A stretch of DNA of 64,000 bases from Thalassospira lohafexi (GTDB lineage: Bacteria; Pseudomonadota; Alphaproteobacteria; Rhodospirillales; Thalassospiraceae). The stretch is from contig NZ_NXGX01000006.1 of NCBI RefSeq assembly GCF_002844275.1, forward strand, positions 248,001 through 312,000, written 5' to 3'. The position numbers were made by a program, and so were the translations under genes. Positions 52,378-60,975 of this stretch are shown piece after piece. The notes under the pieces were generated by a model. The model did no database searches. It was given only the letters and a program-made list of their open reading frames with translations, and was not told the origin of the DNA. Each line of letters begins with the position of its first letter. Positions within the stretch are counted from its first letter, which is position 1.

Positions 52378-52391
52378 TGTTAGCGCTAACA
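52378..52391. promoter_or_regulatory. LacI-type operator TGTTAGCGCTAACA
   Basis: A perfect 14-bp palindrome with the central CG typical of LacI/GalR-family sites, 20 bases after the AraC stop. No LacI-family gene is present in the window, so the regulator would be encoded elsewhere. Confidence 0.5.
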
Positions 52392-52756
52392 TCGTTCAAG
52401 GGGCATGTGCCGTCTGGCTTTTTGTCATGACAAGTACGGTCTGGTCGCGTGACCATCGGTTGCCGTGATCTTTTACTTGTTTTCCTTATTTTTTCGAGCC
52501 CATGTCCATCATCACCTTTGCGCGTATCCGCACGCATAAGACACTTGTGTGGCTGCTCGCAAATAATCCCCCATAAGGCCCGAAAACGATTGCCGCCGTG
52601 ATGGTGTGTTCGTTAATTCGCAGCGATGATTTCTGTCTCGCACCATGTGCATTTGCGGTTAATCGTGCTGCGGTTGATTACAAGTTGGCGATCAGAAAAT
52701 GAGATAATTTTATTAAGTTGTTGGTATTAATCAATTTTTACAAGTTGATAATTTCG

Positions 52757-52786
52757 TTGACAAGATTGGCATTTGGTATCTAAGAT
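52757..52786 (+). promoter_or_regulatory. promoter of the TRAP operon
   Basis: TTGACA (52757-52762), an 18-base spacer and TAAGAT (52781-52786) give a good sigma-70-type promoter 60 bases before dctP. Surrounding AT-rich TTGGTATTAATCAA and TTTGGTATC motifs may be sites for the GntR regulator encoded at the end of the operon. The 487-bp gap 52359-52845 holds only control sequence. Confidence 0.6.
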
Positions 52787-52845
52787 TTTACAACAACTAA
52801 AATATCAATTAATGGCAAAAGCCAATCCAACGGGAGGATATCCAA

Positions 52846-53826
52846 ATGAAAACCACGTTCAAAACACTCGGACTCTGTGCGGTGCTTGCAGGCGCACTTG
52901 CCGCACCTCTGTCAGCTTACGCAGAGACCACGCTGCGTATCGGAACGGTTTTATCGCCAAATGATCCGATGGGGCAGGGGCTTGAAAAGTTTAAGACCGA
53001 CGTCGAAAAAGCGACCAATGGCGACGTTCTCATTGAGGTGTTCCATAATTCCCAATTGGGCGATACCACCGAAATGATCGATCAGGCTCGTGCGGGTGCT
53101 GCTGTTGGCACGGTGACCGATGTTGCCCGTCTTTCCAGTTTTGTACCGTCACTTGCCATCATGTCGGCACCGTTTCTGTTTGATAATTATGAACAGGCCG
53201 ACAAATTCGCCCTTTCCGATGAATACCTCGCCTGGGGTGAAGAACTTCGCGAGAAATCCGGCCTCTTGATGATTGCATCGAATTGGTATCAGGGCGCACG
53301 TCATGCGTTGACCCAGAAACCTATTTCGGGTCCGGATGATCTTTCCGGTGTTCGGATGCGGACCATCGGAGCGCCTGTTTGGATTGAAACCATCCGTGCG
53401 ATGGGGGCTGAGCCCACCCCGATTGCTTGGGGTGAAGTTTACAGCGCATTGCAGCTTGGCACAATTGATGCGGCTGAAGCTCAGCCAACGGCGATTTGGA
53501 ATGCCAAACTTTACGAAGTGATCAAGAATGTCACGAAAACGGGACATATCCAGCTGGTTACAGCTCTTGTTGTTGGCGCAGATGCCTGGGACGAGATTTC
53601 TGAGGAAAATCAGAAAATTGTCCGTGATCTGGCTGTCGAAAATGGTCGCTATGCGTCCAAGTTGACCATCGAGCTTGGTGAAAAGGCGCTTGAAGACGTT
53701 GCGGCAAGTGGCGTTGAGGTCAGTGAAGTTGACCTGGCTCCGTTCAAGGAAGCCGTTGCTCCGGTTTATCAGATGCTTGATCTCGAAGCCGAGGCAGAAA
53801 TCGTCAACAAGGTTCTTGGACGCTAA
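52846..53826 (+). CDS. dctP: TRAP transporter substrate-binding protein (DctP family), 326 aa
   Basis: Residues 1-26 are a signal peptide (LGLCAVLAGALAAPLSAYA). The mature protein shows DctP hallmarks: LRIGTVLSPNDPMGQGLEKF, RMRTIGAPVWIETIRAMGAEPTPIAW (including the Arg that binds carboxylate ligands) and GTIDAAEAQPTAIW. GGGAGGA precedes the ATG. It delivers a solute, probably a carboxylate, to the DctQM permease. Confidence 0.93.
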   Translation: MKTTFKTLGLCAVLAGALAAPLSAYAETTLRIGTVLSPNDPMGQGLEKFKTDVEKATNGDVLIEVFHNSQLGDTTEMIDQARAGAAVGTVTDVARLSSFVPSLAIMSAPFLFDNYEQADKFALSDEYLAWGEELREKSGLLMIASNWYQGARHALTQKPISGPDDLSGVRMRTIGAPVWIETIRAMGAEPTPIAWGEVYSALQLGTIDAAEAQPTAIWNAKLYEVIKNVTKTGHIQLVTALVVGADAWDEISEENQKIVRDLAVENGRYASKLTIELGEKALEDVAASGVEVSEVDLAPFKEAVAPVYQMLDLEAEAEIVNKVLGR

Positions 53827-53855
53827 TTCCAGCGCTTAGAAAACGTGCCGAACAA

Positions 53856-53889
53856 AAGTGCGTTGCCGCGCGTGCGCAGCAACGCACTT
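53856..53889 (+). promoter_or_regulatory. intercistronic hairpin between dctP and dctQ
   Basis: AAGTGCGTTGC (53856-53866) pairs perfectly with GCAACGCACTT (53879-53889). No T-run follows. Such stems after binding-protein genes protect the upstream message and keep the permease at lower level. Confidence 0.65.
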
Positions 53890-53914
53890 CAAATTTCAAG
53901 ATGGAATAGAATAC

Positions 53915-54367
53915 ATGCTCAAGCGAATTGAGTTTGCCTTTGGCGGAATGCTGCTTGTCACCGTTGTGTTACTTGTTGCCGTCGCATCCGTTTCAAGGGC
54001 AATGGGAACGCCGATTATCTGGTCGGTCGAAATGGCTCAGCTGATTTTTGCGTGGCTGTGCATGTTGGCAGCAGATATCGCCATGCAGGAAGACCGGCAT
54101 TTCGGGCTTCAAATCGTAAGGGAAGTTGTTTCTGCGCGTACTGCCGATCTGATCGAGATTTTCAACATCGTTGTGATCATCGGTTTCCTTGCGTTTCTTC
54201 TTTATTACGCTTGGGGCAACATGGTTTTGATGCATCCGCGTCTTGTTGGTGCGGCCCAGATCAATGCTTCCTACATTCATGCGTCGATGGTCGTTGGCAT
54301 CCTTTTGATGATCCGCACCATGGTATCGCAACTTATCCGACGTATGCGACGCAGGGAGGCAAACTGA
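53915..54367 (+). CDS. dctQ: TRAP transporter small permease (DctQ family), 150 aa
   Basis: Four membrane helices (MLLVTVVLLVAVASV; WSVEMAQLIFAWLCMLAADIAM; VVIIGFLAFLLYYAW; IHASMVVGILLMIRTM). The EMAQ-x-x-FAW segment is the family signature. The next gene overlaps its stop by one base. Confidence 0.9.
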   Translation: MLKRIEFAFGGMLLVTVVLLVAVASVSRAMGTPIIWSVEMAQLIFAWLCMLAADIAMQEDRHFGLQIVREVVSARTADLIEIFNIVVIIGFLAFLLYYAWGNMVLMHPRLVGAAQINASYIHASMVVGILLMIRTMVSQLIRRMRRREAN

Positions 54368-55647
54368 TGTTGATCTTGATCGCGGTTCTATTCACGGTTT
54401 TCCTCATTATCGGCATGCCTGTGGCGTTTGCGCTTGGGCTCGCATCTATTCCGGTTTTTGTTGTAAGCGGCGCCATGCCACCGACGGTGGTTATTCAGAA
54501 AATGGTGACGGCAACACAAAGTTTTCCGCTTTTGGCTGTGCCCTTCTTTATCTTTGCCGGCAACCTGATGAACGTGACGGGCATTACCTATCGCCTGGTT
54601 AAATTTGCCCGATTGCTAACCGGCTGGATGGCGGGTGGTTTGGCGCAGGTTTCCATTGTGCTGAGCTTCATGATGGGCGGTATTTCCGGTTCGGCTGTTG
54701 CGGATGCCTCGATGGAGGCACGCCTTTTGGGCCCCAGCATGATCAAGCAGGGGTATTCCAAGGCGATGACGGCCGCTGTTTTGGCCTTTGGTTCGGTGAT
54801 TACCGCAACCATTCCACCGAGCATCGGTTTGATCCTGTTTGGCTTTGTCAACGAGGTCTCTATTGGTCGCCTGTTCCTTGCCGGGGTTGTACCCGGTATT
54901 TTCCTGACAATCGTTTTAATGATCACAACTTGGCTGGTTGCGCGCAAAAACGGATACAAGCCCGACCTTCCAACCGTTCCAAGTGGTAAGGAATTGGTGT
55001 CGAGCTTTTCTGAAAGTGTCTGGGCCTTGGCATTCCCGGTTATTCTGATTGTCGGGTTCCGCTTTGGCATTTTTACCGCGACCGAAGCCGGTGCTTTCCT
55101 TGTCTTCTATGCGCTTGGCGTCGGGTTGTTCATTTATCGTGAACTTGATTTCAAGAAGTTCCGTGAAGCTGTGACAAGCTCAATTTCCGATCTGGGAATG
55201 GTCATGTTGCTGATCATTATGGCTGCTGTTCTTGGCTATGCCATGACCATCGAACGTGCCCCACAACAAATCACCGAATTTGTCACGACGCTGACGGAAA
55301 ACCCGACGATGATATTGATGCTGGTGGTCGCGGTTCTGGTGGTCAGCGGCATGTTTCTCGAGGGGGCAGCCAATATTCTTCTGGTTACACCGATTGTCAT
55401 GCCGGTGCTGATCAGTGCTGGTTATGATCCTGTGCACATGGGCATTCTGATTGTCACGTTGATCAATTTTGGCGGGCTGACACCGCCTGTCGGGGTCATC
55501 ATGTTTACGGTCTGTGGCATTCTTGATGTCAAGACTGGCGCCTATAGCCGCGCGTCGATCCCGTTTTTCATCGCCATGGGAATATTCTTCATTTTGATGG
55601 CTGCAATACCAAGCTTGACGTTGATCTTGCCCAATACATTGATGTAA
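54367..55647 (+). CDS. dctM: TRAP transporter large permease (DctM family), 426 aa
   Basis: About twelve membrane helices with the DctM pattern FPLLAVPFFIFAGNLMN, FMMGGISGSAVADA and GGLTPPVGVIMF. Sodium-driven import with DctQ and DctP. ATG 54367 is coupled to dctQ. Confidence 0.93.
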   Translation: MLILIAVLFTVFLIIGMPVAFALGLASIPVFVVSGAMPPTVVIQKMVTATQSFPLLAVPFFIFAGNLMNVTGITYRLVKFARLLTGWMAGGLAQVSIVLSFMMGGISGSAVADASMEARLLGPSMIKQGYSKAMTAAVLAFGSVITATIPPSIGLILFGFVNEVSIGRLFLAGVVPGIFLTIVLMITTWLVARKNGYKPDLPTVPSGKELVSSFSESVWALAFPVILIVGFRFGIFTATEAGAFLVFYALGVGLFIYRELDFKKFREAVTSSISDLGMVMLLIIMAAVLGYAMTIERAPQQITEFVTTLTENPTMILMLVVAVLVVSGMFLEGAANILLVTPIVMPVLISAGYDPVHMGILIVTLINFGGLTPPVGVIMFTVCGILDVKTGAYSRASIPFFIAMGIFFILMAAIPSLTLILPNTLM

Positions 55648-55702
55648 TCGATGACCTGAGAAATTCAGGCACCAGAAGAATTGCCAAGGAGATATATCGA
55701 AC

Positions 55703-56419
55703 ATGAAGACTTCTACTGGTGGATTGATTGCGGTGCAGGGCGGCGGGATTAAAACCAACGCTCATGTACCTGCCTCTGCCTTGGTATATGAAGAAATCAG
55801 AAGACAGATTGTTTCTTTGACGCTTCTGCCTGAAACGACGCTTGTGCGTGCGGAGCTGGCTGACAGTTTTAGTGTCAGCCAGTCGCCCGTGCGTGAAGCG
55901 ATCATGCGGCTTGAACAGGACGGATTGGTTGTGTCCTATCCGCAGTCACGAACAGTTGTGACCAAGATTGATGTTGCGCGCATTCGCGAAGAGCATTTCC
56001 TGCGGGTGGCCGCAGAATGTGAAGCGGTTCGTCAATTGGCTGAAGCACCGGAAACAGCTGCGGTTATCAAGGCCAAGGGCATTGTCAAAATGCAAGAAGC
56101 ACTGGTCGGCGATATTGAACAGATTGATCTGTTCAAACAGCTCGATGAAAGCTTCCACGCGGCACTTTTTAATGGCGTCAATCAGTCCAACCTGCATTTG
56201 CAGATTACCGCGCGCAGTGGGCATCTTGAAAGGGTTCGGACCCTTGATTTGCCACGTGCGGGAAAAATGTTTTCGGTTCTCGAAGGCCATAAGGCCGTTA
56301 TTGCCGCCATCCAATCAGGTGATGGTTATGAGGCGACCACGCAGATGCGTCAGCACCTCTCAGGAACAATGGAACGCTTGCCCCAGATAATCGACGAAAA
56401 CAAGGATCTGTTTTCCTAA
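55703..56419 (+). CDS. GntR family regulator with FCD domain, 238 aa
   Basis: A winged HTH (ADSFSVSQSPVREAIMRLEQDGLVVSYPQSRTVV) and an all-helical FCD domain with metal-ligand positions (FKQLDESFHAALF; GHKAVIAAI). AAGGAGAT precedes the ATG. As last gene after dctPQM it should control the operon in response to the imported compound. Confidence 0.9.
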   Translation: MKTSTGGLIAVQGGGIKTNAHVPASALVYEEIRRQIVSLTLLPETTLVRAELADSFSVSQSPVREAIMRLEQDGLVVSYPQSRTVVTKIDVARIREEHFLRVAAECEAVRQLAEAPETAAVIKAKGIVKMQEALVGDIEQIDLFKQLDESFHAALFNGVNQSNLHLQITARSGHLERVRTLDLPRAGKMFSVLEGHKAVIAAIQSGDGYEATTQMRQHLSGTMERLPQIIDENKDLFS

Positions 56420-56446
56420 CCATCCTTTGTCTTTCATCGTTTATCG

Positions 56447-57073
56447 TTAGGCCGGATGTTGATTTCGGGCAAGAAAGCGATCGAGTTCTCGTTGCGCGGG
56501 CGGTTGACCGGTAAAGACTTCGACATACTCGGGAATGCGCTGCAGGCGTACCGCAAGGTCTTCGTCCGTCTGCATCGAGATATAGCCGATTTGCACCAGA
56601 TATGTGGTTCTTGCACGGGTATCGGCCAGACGCTCGTTCTGGCCAAAGCGCATAAACATTTGTTTAAGCGCATCAAGGCGTTGTTCGTCGGCAGACTGTA
56701 TTTCCCTGAGCAATGCCGGGGATCGAACAGACCAGCCCCGAATGGCAAATTCAAATTTGGCGTCAAACAGTTCCGGCTTTAACCAGCAATCAATGACATT
56801 GAGCATCGCCTCTGTCACGGTTTCGGCAAATGCCTCTGTCTGTTTGATGAGGTTGCCGGTGTTTTTCGCACGCCACTGCGTGATCAGGGCATCCAGCAGT
56901 TCCTTCCGATCCTTGAAGAACCAGTAGAAACTTGTTCGTGACAGGTTAAGCCGCTTGGCAAGGGGTTGAATTTTAACCCCGTCCACCCCGGTTTCAAGCA
57001 ATGCGTCATAGGCCGCATTCAGCCAGACGTCGGGCGAACCGCGCCAGCCACCATTTTGTGATTGTTCTTCCAT
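56447..57073 (-). CDS. TetR family regulator, 208 aa
   Basis: An N-terminal HTH (VKIQPLAKRLNLSRTSFYWFFKDRKELLDALI) with a helical ligand domain. It is divergent from the large dehydrogenase. The gap contains ATGTAC/GTACAT-like inverted motifs (57122-57177) that are candidate operators. Confidence 0.88.
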   Translation of the reverse strand: MEEQSQNGGWRGSPDVWLNAAYDALLETGVDGVKIQPLAKRLNLSRTSFYWFFKDRKELLDALITQWRAKNTGNLIKQTEAFAETVTEAMLNVIDCWLKPELFDAKFEFAIRGWSVRSPALLREIQSADEQRLDALKQMFMRFGQNERLADTRARTTYLVQIGYISMQTDEDLAVRLQRIPEYVEVFTGQPPAQRELDRFLARNQHPA

Positions 57074-57121
57074 GGCTCAGTCCATAGCAAACTGCGGGGT
57101 GCATAACAAGCAAACTACACA

Positions 57122-57177
57122 TGAATGTACTATAAATATACATCTATGAACTTAAAATTGACATAAGTGTACATTTA
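57122..57177. promoter_or_regulatory. candidate TetR operators and dehydrogenase promoter
   Basis: TGTA-CTATAAA-TATACA and a later TGTACA element lie in an AT-rich gap. TTGACA at 57158-57163 may be the -35 for the 57223 gene, with the TGTACA motif in the spacer, so a bound repressor would block it. Confidence 0.42.
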
Positions 57178-57222
57178 TCCATATGGTTGAGAAGAGAGAG
57201 TTCGAAACCGGAGTTCCCGCAC

Positions 57223-59259
57223 ATGTCCAACGATCCCATTCTTCAGCCCTATCAGCTCAAGCATCTTACCCTGCGCAACCGGATTATGATGACGTCTCAT
57301 GAGCCAGCCTATCCGGAGGATGGCATGCCAAAGGAACGCTACCGCGCTTATCACGTGGAACGCGCAAAGGGTGGTGTGGCGATGACCATGACAGCGGGGT
57401 CTGCTGCGGTATCAAAGGACAGCCCACCGGTTTTCAACAACCTGCTTGTCTATAAGGACGAGGTTGTGCCGTGGATGAAGGATTTGACCGACGCCATTCA
57501 CGAACACGGTGCGGCGGTGATGATCCAGTTAACCCATCTTGGCCGTCGGACGCGGTGGGATAAAGAATTCTGGTTGCCGGTTGTGTCGCCATCGCACAAC
57601 CGCGAAGCATCCCATCGTGCCTTCCCCAAAAAGATGGAAGACTGGGACATCGAGCGGATCATTAAGGATTATGCAGATGCAGCCGAACGGATGAAAGCGG
57701 GCGGCATGGATGGGATTGAGCTTCAGGCCTACGGCCATTTGATGGATCAGTTCTGGTCGCCGCTGACCAATGATCTTGATGGCCCATATGGCGGGGGCAT
57801 CGATAACAGGTTGCAGTTTACCTTTGACGTTCTTACTGAAATTCGCAAACGGGTCGGTTCCGATTTTATCGTCGGTGTGCGCTATTCCGGGGATGAGTGC
57901 CTTGAGGGCGGCTTGACAAAAGAAGACGGTCTGTCGATCTCAAAGCGCCTGAAAGACAGCGGAATGATTGATTTTCTCAATGTCGTTCGGGGACATATTG
58001 ACACCGATGCGGGCCTTACCGATGTGATCCCGATCCAGGGCATGGCAAATTCGCCGCATCTTGATTTTGCCGGTGAAATTCGTGCTGCGACCAACTTCCC
58101 GACTTTCCATGGGGCGAAAATCCCCGATGTCGCAACCGCACGTCATGCGATTGCCTCGGGCAAGGTCGATATGGTTGGCATGACCCGTGCGCATATGACC
58201 GACCCGCATGTTGTGCGCAAAATCATTGAGAAACGCGAAGAGGAAATTCGACCCTGTGTTGGGGCGAACTATTGCCTTGACCGTATTTATCAGGGTGGGG
58301 CGGCCTATTGTATTCACAATGCGGCGACCGGGCGTGAACTCGACATGCCCCATATCATCTCAAAAGCGGAAATTCGCAAAAAGGTTGTGGTTGTCGGGAC
58401 CGGCCCCGCGGGGTTGGAGGCGGCACGGGTTGCAGGTGAACGCGGACATGACGTTGTTGTCTTTGAAGCCGCCGACAAACCGGGCGGGCAGGTGCGATTA
58501 ACCGCGCAAAACGAACGCCGTAAGGAAATGATCAGCATCATCGACTGGCGCATGAACCAGTGTGCGCAGCATGGTGTCACCTTCCACTTCAATACATGGG
58601 CGGAAGTTGACACCGTTCAGGCCGAAAATCCCGACGTTGTGATTATTGCAACCGGCGGCTTGCCCGATACCGAAGTGCTGTCACGCGGCAACGATCTGGT
58701 GGTTTCTTCGTGGGATATTATTTCCGGTGACGTCAAGCCGGGGACCAATGTTCTGGTGTTCGATGACGCAGGCGATCATTCAGGACTTCAGGCTGCCGAA
58801 CTTATCGCGCAGTCTGGTGCAAAGGTCGAAATCATGACCCCGGATCGTTCATTCGCACCGGAAGTCATGGCGATGAACCTTGTTCCCTACATGCGCTCCA
58901 TGCAAAAACTCGATGTGACGTTTACGGTGACATATCGTCTGGCGGCGGTTGAGAAAGACGGCAATCACCTGACGGCCCATGTCGGAAGTGATTATGGTGG
59001 CGTTGCCAAACGGCGCACGGTTGATCAGGTGGTGATCAATCATGGGACCATTCCGCTTGATGATCTTTACTTTGAACTCAAATCGGCGTCCTCAAACCAT
59101 GGCGAGATGTCGCATGATCAACTGATTGCCGGAAAGCCCCAGTCAGTTGTGCGCAATGCGGACGGAAATTTCCAGTTGTTCCGCATTGGTGATGCGGTAT
59201 CTGCACGCAATACACATGCGGCGATCTATGATGCCCTCAGGCTCCTGAAGGATATTTAA
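57223..59259 (+). CDS. FMN/FAD oxidoreductase of the TMADH/2,4-dienoyl-CoA reductase type, probable N-demethylase, 678 aa
   Basis: The N-terminal OYE-type FMN barrel (residues 1-340) has IQLTHLGRR and GIELQAYGHLMDQFWSPLTN. The iron-sulfur motif reads Cys345-VG-Ala348-NY-Cys351 and Cys363, so the second of the usual four Cys is Ala. A C-terminal NAD(P)/FAD domain starts with VVVGTGPAGLEAA. ATG 57223 has GGAG nine bases upstream. Relatives oxidise N-methyl compounds such as trimethylamine, dimethylglycine or N-methylproline. The TRAP genes nearby could supply substrate. The exact substrate is not determined. Confidence 0.82.
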   Translation: MSNDPILQPYQLKHLTLRNRIMMTSHEPAYPEDGMPKERYRAYHVERAKGGVAMTMTAGSAAVSKDSPPVFNNLLVYKDEVVPWMKDLTDAIHEHGAAVMIQLTHLGRRTRWDKEFWLPVVSPSHNREASHRAFPKKMEDWDIERIIKDYADAAERMKAGGMDGIELQAYGHLMDQFWSPLTNDLDGPYGGGIDNRLQFTFDVLTEIRKRVGSDFIVGVRYSGDECLEGGLTKEDGLSISKRLKDSGMIDFLNVVRGHIDTDAGLTDVIPIQGMANSPHLDFAGEIRAATNFPTFHGAKIPDVATARHAIASGKVDMVGMTRAHMTDPHVVRKIIEKREEEIRPCVGANYCLDRIYQGGAAYCIHNAATGRELDMPHIISKAEIRKKVVVVGTGPAGLEAARVAGERGHDVVVFEAADKPGGQVRLTAQNERRKEMISIIDWRMNQCAQHGVTFHFNTWAEVDTVQAENPDVVIIATGGLPDTEVLSRGNDLVVSSWDIISGDVKPGTNVLVFDDAGDHSGLQAAELIAQSGAKVEIMTPDRSFAPEVMAMNLVPYMRSMQKLDVTFTVTYRLAAVEKDGNHLTAHVGSDYGGVAKRRTVDQVVINHGTIPLDDLYFELKSASSNHGEMSHDQLIAGKPQSVVRNADGNFQLFRIGDAVSARNTHAAIYDALRLLKDI

Positions 59260-59343
59260 GCGGTCGGCTCGGGTCGGTTGTGCGATTACCCAATGAACTG
59301 GCGCGTGCCGCACATTGTTTGCGGCACGCATCCAAGGTCAGGA

Positions 59344-60177
59344 TTAGTCCGGGGTGCCCCAAACGCCGGTTTGTGCAGCCTCATGGGCATATGTCCGAAG
59401 GGGTTTTGGTTTGCGGCCAAGGATTTGTTCAATGTCGCCTGTCGGTGTTTTGTTCCGACCGTCCAGAACTTCTGAAAACAGATAGCGGATTAAACGCCGG
59501 ACGTCGTCGGGTACGCCATCCTGTTCAAGGCCAGAATCAAGCTGGTCAAGTGTGATGGGAACAAAGGCAATGTCGCGGTTGGCGGAACTGGCGATGATGG
59601 CGGTTGCTTCGTCAAAGGTCAGGGCATCAGGCCCTGAAAGCTCATACGTCTTGCCAATATACGTTGGGTCAAGAAGGGCTGTGACCGCACATTCGGCGAT
59701 GTCGTCGGCATCAACGAACGGCTCGGGAATGTCGCCGGCAGGCAGGGCAAGCAAGCCGTTTTGAAGATAAGGCAGGAACAGGTCTTCGCTAAAGTTCTGG
59801 AAGAACCAATTGGCCCGAAGCACGGTCCAGTCAGCCTCCGAATTTCGCAATGTGCGTTCCGCATCCTGTGCAGCATCTTCCCCGCGGCCCGACAACATCA
59901 CAAGTCGTTTCGCACCATGGCTTAGGGCGCGGGCTGCAAAATCAGCGATGATCTGATCCGAGCCGGGAACAGCCAGATCAGGCTGAAACGTGACATAAAC
60001 GGCGTCAATGTCGCGTAAGACATCATCCCATGTGTCGGGCTTCGTCCAGTCAAACGATGGCGTGGTGCTGCGCGATACAGCACGTACCGAATGGCCAAGG
60101 TTTTGCAGTTGTTCAGCGACACGTCGGCCGGTTTTGGCCGTTGCGCCAAGCACGAGAAAACGGGTTTTTACTGTCAT
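59344..60177 (-). CDS. NmrA-like NAD(P)-binding protein, 277 aa
   Basis: FLVLGATAKTGRRVAEQL is the Rossmann GxTxxxGxxV motif, and RLVMLSGRGED and DWTVLRANWFFQNF are features of NmrA/azoreductase-like atypical SDRs. CAGGAG precedes the ATG. It is divergent from a TetR gene across shared repeats. Confidence 0.88.
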   Translation of the reverse strand: MTVKTRFLVLGATAKTGRRVAEQLQNLGHSVRAVSRSTTPSFDWTKPDTWDDVLRDIDAVYVTFQPDLAVPGSDQIIADFAARALSHGAKRLVMLSGRGEDAAQDAERTLRNSEADWTVLRANWFFQNFSEDLFLPYLQNGLLALPAGDIPEPFVDADDIAECAVTALLDPTYIGKTYELSGPDALTFDEATAIIASSANRDIAFVPITLDQLDSGLEQDGVPDDVRRLIRYLFSEVLDGRNKTPTGDIEQILGRKPKPLRTYAHEAAQTGVWGTPD

Positions 60178-60209
60178 TTTAGGGCTCCTGACATTGGGGT
60201 TTTAAATAT

Positions 60210-60246
60210 GATAAATCCTCACATTTGCTAAATGTGATAAATCCTC
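60210..60246. promoter_or_regulatory. TetR operator candidates (GATAAATCCTC repeats and CACATTT palindrome)
   Basis: GATAAATCCTC occurs at 60210-60220 and 60236-60246. Between them CACATTT-GCT-AAATGTG (60220-60236) is an inverted repeat. The region lies between the divergent NmrA-like and TetR genes and probably controls both. Confidence 0.55.
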
Positions 60247-60318
60247 GTATTCTGTTCGTCAAGAGAGTTGACAGGGAACCGGCCTGTTGCTGTTGTCTAA
60301 AAACAGTTAGATAAGCTT

Positions 60319-60969
60319 ATGAAAACAGGACGTAAGTATTTGTCAGATAACGCGAAAAAGATGCGCCGTGCCCCCACGCAAAAAAGAAGTCGCGAGCGGG
60401 TGCAAAACATCCTTAAGGTGGCGTGCGAGCTGATTGCATTGCAGGGAAGTGATGGGATGAAGATGGGGGAACTCGCAGAAAAGGCGGGAGTCTCCATCGG
60501 ATCGCTGTATCAGTATTTTCCTGATAAGGCGGCGATCATTCATGCGCTGGCCGATCGCTACAACGATGAATCACGCCACTGTATCGAAGAAGCCCTGTCA
60601 GCGGTCACGTCTGCGCACAACTTGATTGCGGCCTTTGATCAACTGATCGACACCTATTTCGAACTGTTCCTTGCCGAACCGGTCATATGCGACATCTGGA
60701 CGGGTACGCAGGCTGATAAGACGCTGCGTGATATGGAGCTTGAAGTCAGTCGGGAAAATGGTGCGTTCCTTGCCCGGACAATCGCGCGGTTGCGCAATGA
60801 GCAGACTGCCGACCCGTCCATTTCGGCCCGGTGTCTTTTGATCATGAGTATGGGGGAGGCCACCATGAGATTGGCGATTTCCGTTCCGGTTGAAGAAGGT
60901 CGCGAAATTGTTGGCAGCTATAAGCGCATGACGCGCCGTGAAATCACTGAAATGCTTGATGCGTCGTAG
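60319..60969 (+). CDS. TetR family regulator, 216 aa
   Basis: A basic N-terminus and HTH (MKMGELAEKAGVSIGSLYQYFPDKAAIIHALA) are followed by a helical C-terminal domain. ATG 60319 has a weak ribosome site; ATG 60361 is an alternative. It most likely represses the NmrA-like gene and itself. Confidence 0.88.
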   Translation: MKTGRKYLSDNAKKMRRAPTQKRSRERVQNILKVACELIALQGSDGMKMGELAEKAGVSIGSLYQYFPDKAAIIHALADRYNDESRHCIEEALSAVTSAHNLIAAFDQLIDTYFELFLAEPVICDIWTGTQADKTLRDMELEVSRENGAFLARTIARLRNEQTADPSISARCLLIMSMGEATMRLAISVPVEEGREIVGSYKRMTRREITEMLDAS

Positions 60970-60975
60970 GAACGG

